Source: DATGWF01 sp035299585
Lineage (GTDB): Bacteria > Actinomycetota > Actinomycetes > Actinomycetales > Microbacteriaceae
Assembly: GCA_035299585.1 (NCBI GenBank)
Contig: DATGWF010000058.1
Coordinates: 1 to 17,079 of the forward strand
Reading direction: 5' to 3'
DNA length: 17,079 bases
The notes under the pieces were generated by a model that did not search any database, had not been told where the DNA came from, and saw nothing but the letters and a program-made list of their open reading frames with translations. Within the stretch, counting starts at the first letter, position 1. Each line of letters begins with the position of its first letter. The translations under genes were made by a program, and so were the position numbers. This document shows, piece by piece, positions 13,507 through 17,079 of the stretch.

Positions 13507-15101
13507 CAGTGGAAGAAGTGCCGTTCGTTGGTGAAATACATGCTGACTCCGGCCGATTCGGCTGCGGCGATCACTTCTTCGTCGCGAATCGAGCCGCCCG
13601 GTTGGACGATTGCGCGGACACCCGCGTCGATGAGGATGTGCACGCCGTCGGCGAAGGGGAAGAATGCGTCGGAGGCGGCAACCGAACCGCTCGCGCGTCC
13701 ACCGGCCCGCTCGACCGCGAGCCGACAGGAGTCGACGCGGTTGACTTGGCCCATACCGATTCCGACCGAGGCGGAGTGGTCGGCGAGCAAAATGGCATTC
13801 GACTTCACCGCGCGAACCGCACGCCAAGCAAAGGAGAGGTCGGCGATGGTGGCGCTGTCGGCCGCGGGGCCCGCGACGAGCGTCCAATCGGTGGGGTCGG
13901 CGAAGTTCCGGTCGGCATCCTGCAGGAGCACACCGCCAGAAATCTGCTTGACCTCGCTTCGAATCGGTTCGAAATCGGCGGGCAGCTGCAGGAGCCGAAT
14001 GTTCTTTTTCGCCGAAAGGATGGCGAAGGCCTCCGGGTGGAAGGCAGGCGCCACGACGACCTCGGTGAAGATGTCGGCGACCGTCGCGGCCATCTCGGGC
14101 GAGACCTCGACGTTCGTCGCGATGACACCCCCAAACGCCGAGAGCGGATCGCACGCGTGGGCACGCTCGTGCGCGAGCGCGACCGTGTCGGCCACAGCTA
14201 TCCCGCACGGGTTGGCATGCTTGATGATGGCGACAGCAGCGGGGGCTTGCCCGTCGAAGTCGTAGGCTGCGCGGATAGCGGCGTCGGCGTCGACGTAGTT
14301 GTTGAACGACATCTCCTTGCCGTGAAGCTGCGTCGCCTGGGCAATGCCGCGCCCGTTCGGGGAGCCGTACAGCGCCGCCGACTGGTGTGCATTTTCACCG
14401 TAGCGAAGCACCGCCTCACGCTGCCAGGCCGCGCCCATCCAGCGTGGGGCCGGCGTTCCATCCGAGTCCGTGGCGACCACGCTGTTCATCCACGAAGCGA
14501 CCGCGATGTCGTAGCTCGCGGTGTGCGCGAACGCGAGTGCGGCAAGACGCTGACGTTGGGCGAGAGTGGTGCCGCCGGCGCGGACCGCGGCCATGAGCTC
14601 CGGGTATGAATCAGGCGACACCGCGATAGCGACGTTTGCATGATTCTTTGCCGAGGCGCGGACCATCGCCGGGCCACCAATATCGATCTGCTCGACAATG
14701 TTCGCCGCGGGCGCACCCGACGCAACCGTCTCAACGAAGGGGTACAGATTGACGACCACGAGTTCGAAGGCGGCAATCCCGAGGCGTTCGAGTTCTGCCT
14801 CGTGGTGCGCAAGTCGAAGGTCGGCCAGCAGCCCCGCGTGAATGCCCGGGTGCAGGGTTTTCACTCGACCGTCGAGCGCCTCGGCGAAGCCCGTGACATC
14901 GGCGACCTCGGTCACGGGAAAGCCAGCATCACGGATGGTGTTCGCGGTCGAACCGGTTGAGACCATCTCGACACCCGCGTCTGCGAGGGCCGCCGCCATT
15001 TCGAGCAGACCGGTTTTGTCGCTCACCGACAGCAAGGCGCGACGCACCGGAACGAGATCGCGCGAACGGTAGAGGCTCGGGTCGTGGGTGGGGCCACTCA
15101 T
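13506..15101 (-). CDS. purH: Bifunctional AICAR formyltransferase/IMP cyclohydrolase (PurH)
   Basis: PurH performs the last two steps of IMP synthesis: formylation of AICAR with 10-formyl-THF, then ring closure. The 531-residue length is normal. The N-terminal cyclohydrolase domain has SVSDKTG (25-31), STGST (48-52), GRVKTLHPGIHAG (78-90) and IGGPAMVRASAKN (141-153). The C-terminal transformylase domain has the catalytic KHANPCG (from Lys294), DPLSAFGG and, near the end, FFPFADGVHI and VQPGGSIRDEEV. The ATG overlaps the purN stop by 4 bases (ATGA). A good Shine-Dalgarno, AGGAG at 15113-15117, lies 11 bases upstream inside purN, unlike the leaderless starts around it. The stop overlaps the start of the dimethylargininase fusion (TGATG). 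Identification is firm. Confidence 0.97.
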   Translation of the reverse strand: MSGPTHDPSLYRSRDLVPVRRALLSVSDKTGLLEMAAALADAGVEMVSTGSTANTIRDAGFPVTEVADVTGFAEALDGRVKTLHPGIHAGLLADLRLAHHEAELERLGIAAFELVVVNLYPFVETVASGAPAANIVEQIDIGGPAMVRASAKNHANVAIAVSPDSYPELMAAVRAGGTTLAQRQRLAALAFAHTASYDIAVASWMNSVVATDSDGTPAPRWMGAAWQREAVLRYGENAHQSAALYGSPNGRGIAQATQLHGKEMSFNNYVDADAAIRAAYDFDGQAPAAVAIIKHANPCGIAVADTVALAHERAHACDPLSAFGGVIATNVEVSPEMAATVADIFTEVVVAPAFHPEAFAILSAKKNIRLLQLPADFEPIRSEVKQISGGVLLQDADRNFADPTDWTLVAGPAADSATIADLSFAWRAVRAVKSNAILLADHSASVGIGMGQVNRVDSCRLAVERAGGRASGSVAASDAFFPFADGVHILIDAGVRAIVQPGGSIRDEEVIAAAESAGVSMYFTNERHFFH

Positions 15102-15691
15102 GGGTTCGTCATCTCCTGAAGGGTGAGTCGTCCGTTCGCGATGTCGCGAATCGTGTCTATCAGCAGTCGCCGTTCGACCGGCTTGATGCGCTCGTGCAGG
15201 GTTTCTTCGGTGTCGCCCGGAAGCACGGGAATGCGTTCCTGGCAGACGATCGGCCCGCCGTCGACCGACGTATCGACCACGATGAGCGAGGCGCCTGTCT
15301 GGCGAGCACCGGCCGCGAGCGCATCCCGGACGGCGTGCGCCCCGGGGAACTCGGGCAGAAAGGCAGGGTGTGTGTTCAGCAAGTGGGGAGCGAATCGCTC
15401 AACCACATTCGCTGGGACAATCCGCATGAAACCGGAAAGCACGACGAGGTCGGGTTGCCAGGGTTCGATCGCCGCGATGAGCTCGGCTCCCCAATCGCCG
15501 CGGTCGACGCCCGGTCGGAGAGGCACGATGAACGTCGGGATACCAAACTCCTCGCCCAGAGCGAGTCCGGGTGCATCGACATCCGATCCGATAGCGACGA
15601 CGCGGGCGGGAAGTTCTCCCGAGCGGATTGCCTCGAGGAGAGCGCGCAGGTTCGACCCCGTCCCGGAAATCATGACGACGAGGGTGAGCAC
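15098..15691 (-). CDS. purN: Phosphoribosylglycinamide formyltransferase (PurN)
   Basis: PurN transfers a formyl group from 10-formyl-THF to GAR in purine synthesis. The 197-residue product has the phosphate-binding SGTGSNL (9-15), the folate-site loop LSGFMRI (85-91), NTHPAFLPEFPGAHA (106-120), and the catalytic set Asn106, His108 and Asp144 at the same numbers as the E. coli enzyme. It starts with GTG 9 bases after the stop of the DUF6350/PerM gene. TAGGCT lies 6 bases before the start and its first three bases are that stop codon, so a leaderless promoter for purN-purH-dimethylargininase seems likely. The stop overlaps purH (ATGA). PurN and PurH both use 10-formyl-THF and are commonly paired in actinobacteria. 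Confidence 0.96.
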   Translation of the reverse strand: MLTLVVMISGTGSNLRALLEAIRSGELPARVVAIGSDVDAPGLALGEEFGIPTFIVPLRPGVDRGDWGAELIAAIEPWQPDLVVLSGFMRIVPANVVERFAPHLLNTHPAFLPEFPGAHAVRDALAAGARQTGASLIVVDTSVDGGPIVCQERIPVLPGDTEETLHERIKPVERRLLIDTIRDIANGRLTLQEMTNP

Positions 15692-15697
15692 GCTGTC

Positions 15698-15703
15698 AGC
15701 CTA
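15698..15703 (-). promoter_or_regulatory. Putative internal leaderless -10 box for purN
   Basis: TAGGCT on the minus strand, 6 bases before the GTG of purN; its TAG is also the stop codon of the upstream membrane protein. The surrounding CCAAGTAG[GC]CTG string is shared with the promoter of that membrane protein at 16935-16924. Confidence 0.5.
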
Positions 15704-16918
15704 CTTGGTCGCGGTTGCCCGGCCGGCGAAGCCACCGACGAGGGCGCCGATGCCAACGAGTCCCGCCGTCCATGCCAGCACGAGGAGCGGATTCGGTCCG
15801 AGCTCGGCCATTCGACCCGGACCGATGGCGCCGCCGGCCCACCATGACAGAAGTGCGAGGATGGTCCCGCTGACGGCGGCAAGCCCGGCCGCAACCGTCA
15901 GCAACACGCTCGGTCGAGCGGGTGAGCTGTATCGGTCGTGTCGCTGTCGGATGAACATGCCGGTGAGGAACGCGACGAGCACCGGAACGAGCAGAATGGC
16001 GAGCATCCAGGGGCCGTTCGGTTGCGGTACCGCGGCGAACGCGGGCAGTCCGGGAATCGGACCGAGGACGACGCCGGCCGGCGCGACCGCCGTTCCAGCA
16101 CCGATGGCGAATCCGGCACCGACGATCCAGGCGGCGGCCCACACGACGAGGTTGGGCAGGGCGATGAGTTGGACAACGGTCACGATGCTGCCACCGAGCA
16201 CTCCCCCCTGCAGGGACTGGTACATGCCCACGACCGATGCGTAGTTGAGGGCGATGGCGACTGCCAATCCGACCGCGGCGGCGCTGAGGAGGGCGGCAGC
16301 AATCGCGATGCCGCCGCCGATCGAGGCGAGGAGGTCGCGGCGCAGAATCGGATCGAGCCGATGCCAACGCAACCGTTGTGCCATCGAGTCCAGCCAGCGG
16401 GTATCGCCGGCTCGCCACATCTGGAACATGCACGAGGCCGTCATCGACACCGCAACGATTGCCGTCGGCAGGAGAACTCCCTGGAACCGCCCGGGGAAGG
16501 TCCACGGTGAGCCGGCGAGCCAGACCAGTAACGCCGACAGCAGTGCCGTCACTCCGGTTGCGGCGACCAGGCTGATGAGCGGATCGTCGGCGAGCGCGGC
16601 GCGACGACCGGCCCGGATACTGAGCTGGACCGTGAGGAGTCCGATACCGAGGAGCGCGATGGAGATTCGCACCGGGGCGCTTGCTCCGTCGAGGCCGAGA
16701 CGCGCACTCAGGACCGGATCGACCAAGACGGTCACATCGACCCCGTGCCCCAGCAACCACAGGTTGGCGCTCATGCGGATGAATCCGACGACATCGACGG
16801 CGAATCCGAACTGGACCGCCCAGACCATGAGGGTCGGGATGAGGACGACGCCGAATCCCAGCGCGACGAGCGCGAGTGCATCGATTGCGGCAAGGGAGCC
16901 TGAGAGAAGTCGACGCAC
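15701..16918 (-). CDS. DUF6350 family multi-pass membrane protein (PerM-like, cell division-associated)
   Basis: This is a 405-residue integral membrane protein with about nine hydrophobic helices (roughly 13-40, 83-101, 113-135, 147-167, 199-224, 241-272, 304-322, 337-360 and 376-398). The stretch LPNLVVWAAAWIVGAGFAIGAGT (254-276, a partly polar helix) and the LPAFAAVPQPNGPW loop (291-304) fit the DUF6350 family. In M. tuberculosis a member, PerM, lies directly before purN-purH near sucCD and is needed for cell division under low magnesium and for persistence; position here is the same. No catalytic motif is seen. The start is GTG, with TAGCCT 6 bases upstream and a possible -35 TGGACT 16 bases before that. 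The stop overlaps the purN -10 box. The PerM role is transferred by synteny. Confidence 0.85.
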   Translation of the reverse strand: MRRLLSGSLAAIDALALVALGFGVVLIPTLMVWAVQFGFAVDVVGFIRMSANLWLLGHGVDVTVLVDPVLSARLGLDGASAPVRISIALLGIGLLTVQLSIRAGRRAALADDPLISLVAATGVTALLSALLVWLAGSPWTFPGRFQGVLLPTAIVAVSMTASCMFQMWRAGDTRWLDSMAQRLRWHRLDPILRRDLLASIGGGIAIAAALLSAAAVGLAVAIALNYASVVGMYQSLQGGVLGGSIVTVVQLIALPNLVVWAAAWIVGAGFAIGAGTAVAPAGVVLGPIPGLPAFAAVPQPNGPWMLAILLVPVLVAFLTGMFIRQRHDRYSSPARPSVLLTVAAGLAAVSGTILALLSWWAGGAIGPGRMAELGPNPLLVLAWTAGLVGIGALVGGFAGRATATK

Positions 16919-16924
16919 CCGTCC

Positions 16925-16930
16925 AGGCTA
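16925..16930 (-). promoter_or_regulatory. Leaderless -10 box for the DUF6350/PerM gene
   Basis: TAGCCT on the minus strand, 6 bases before the GTG start. TGGACT, 16 bases further upstream, matches TTGACA at four of six positions; it is the only reasonable -35 found among the promoters of this window. Confidence 0.58.
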
Positions 16931-16980
16931 CTTGGCCGATCGCCCGAGTCCACGGCGACGTGCGGGGGGAACGCACAGAC

Positions 16981-17004
16981 CCCGTCCGACCTGAATCGAA
17001 CGGG
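16981..17004 (-). terminator. Hairpin downstream of sucD, candidate terminator
   Basis: Twenty bases after the sucD stop, CCCGT (16981-16985) pairs with ACGGG (17000-17004) and CGA (16987-16989) with TCG (16996-16998), separated by one C-A mismatch and a 6-base loop. A second small repeat, GTGCG/CGCAC, lies at 16960-16976. No T tract follows, which is common for actinobacterial terminators. The remaining bases of this 105-base gap hold the DUF6350 promoter. Confidence 0.4.
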
Positions 17005-17023
17005 CTCTCGCGTGGTGCGTGAA

Positions 17024-17079
17024 CTACAGGGCGGCGTAGACCTCGCGAAGGAGCTTGGCGGTCTCGCTCGGCGTCTTGC
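17024..17079 (-). CDS. sucD: Succinyl-CoA ligase (ADP-forming) alpha subunit, 3' end only (SucD)
   Basis: Only the last 17 full codons and the TAG stop are inside the window. They read KTPSETAKLLREVYAAL, which resembles the C-terminus of actinobacterial SucD (GKTPSxTA...). SucD forms succinate and ATP from succinyl-CoA in the TCA cycle, together with SucC. The reading direction and the place upstream of the PerM-like gene agree with the sucC-sucD-perM-purN-purH order recalled from M. tuberculosis. The rest of the gene lies beyond the right edge. The call rests on a short tail plus synteny. Confidence 0.7.
   Translation of the reverse strand, partial: KTPSETAKLLREVYAAL

Noticed and set aside
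13506..14208. Extension of the dimethylargininase frame upstream into purH (639-codon frame)
   Set aside because: The upstream part is an out-of-frame Arg-rich shadow of purH; the membrane helices begin right after the ATG coupled to the purH stop.
13419..14609. 396-codon open frame opposite purH
   Set aside because: purH accounts for the whole stretch with intact catalytic motifs; the antisense product is Arg/Gly/Asp-rich with no recognisable fold.
16981..17010. Possible tRNA T-arm (GTTCGATTC on the minus strand)
   Set aside because: The flanking bases do not form the 5-bp T stem, and no acceptor, anticodon or D arm can be folded around it; the same bases form a plain hairpin.
1..17079. 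CRISPR arrays, insertion sequences, prophage or transfer signs
   Set aside because: No regularly spaced repeats, transposase motifs, terminal inverted repeats or change of base composition were found; all genes are housekeeping with conserved order.

Overview
The window is chromosomal DNA from a high-GC actinobacterium, most likely of the family Microbacteriaceae. The evidence is the composition, the acyl-CoA carboxylase type (BCCP-fused alpha chain, AccD5-like beta chain, small epsilon chain), the DUF6350/PerM protein beside purN-purH, and a gene order resembling two loci that I recall from Mycobacterium tuberculosis (purK/PH/birA/accD5/accE5/maf/accA3 plus lpdA/punA/pmmB; and sucD/perM/purN/purH). 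Genus cannot be decided from the sequence alone. It is a dense housekeeping region: no mobile element, CRISPR array, tRNA or rRNA was seen, and no gene-free stretch exceeds about 150 bases.

Layout. 17-2587 (minus): birA -> PH-domain membrane protein -> purK. 2636-4491 (plus): acyl-CoA carboxylase beta (accD) and epsilon (accE). 4488-5678 (minus): TrmA-like RNA methyltransferase. 5738-6379 (plus): maf. 6456-8222 (plus): biotin carboxylase/BCCP alpha subunit. 8225-9634 (minus): LpdA-type flavoprotein without the redox disulfide. 9786-12292 (plus): punA and a phosphohexo/pentomutase. 12289-16918 (minus): DUF6350/PerM -> purN -> purH -> a four-helix membrane protein fused to a dimethylargininase domain. 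17024-17079 (minus): the 3' end of sucD.

How the genes connect. BirA attaches biotin to the AccA BCCP lysine, and AccA, AccD and AccE form the carboxylase that makes (methyl)malonyl-CoA for lipid synthesis. PurK, PurN and PurH are steps of de novo IMP synthesis. PunA and the mutase next to it form a plausible nucleoside-salvage pair (nucleoside -> ribose-1-P -> ribose-5-P). The remaining genes are housekeeping: tRNA/rRNA methylation, nucleotide quality control, quinone reduction and cell-envelope upkeep.

The strongest unannotated signal is promoter architecture. Eight genes carry TA[GC][GC]CT exactly 6 or 7 bases before the start codon and have no obvious Shine-Dalgarno, which is the signature of leaderless transcription. 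Two more starts (maf, lpdA) have weaker versions. Most downstream operon genes instead overlap the previous stop (ATGA, GTGA, TAATG, TGATG). Two convergent gene pairs share one CTAG that gives both stop codons. The most unusual protein is the membrane-anchored dimethylargininase coupled to purH.
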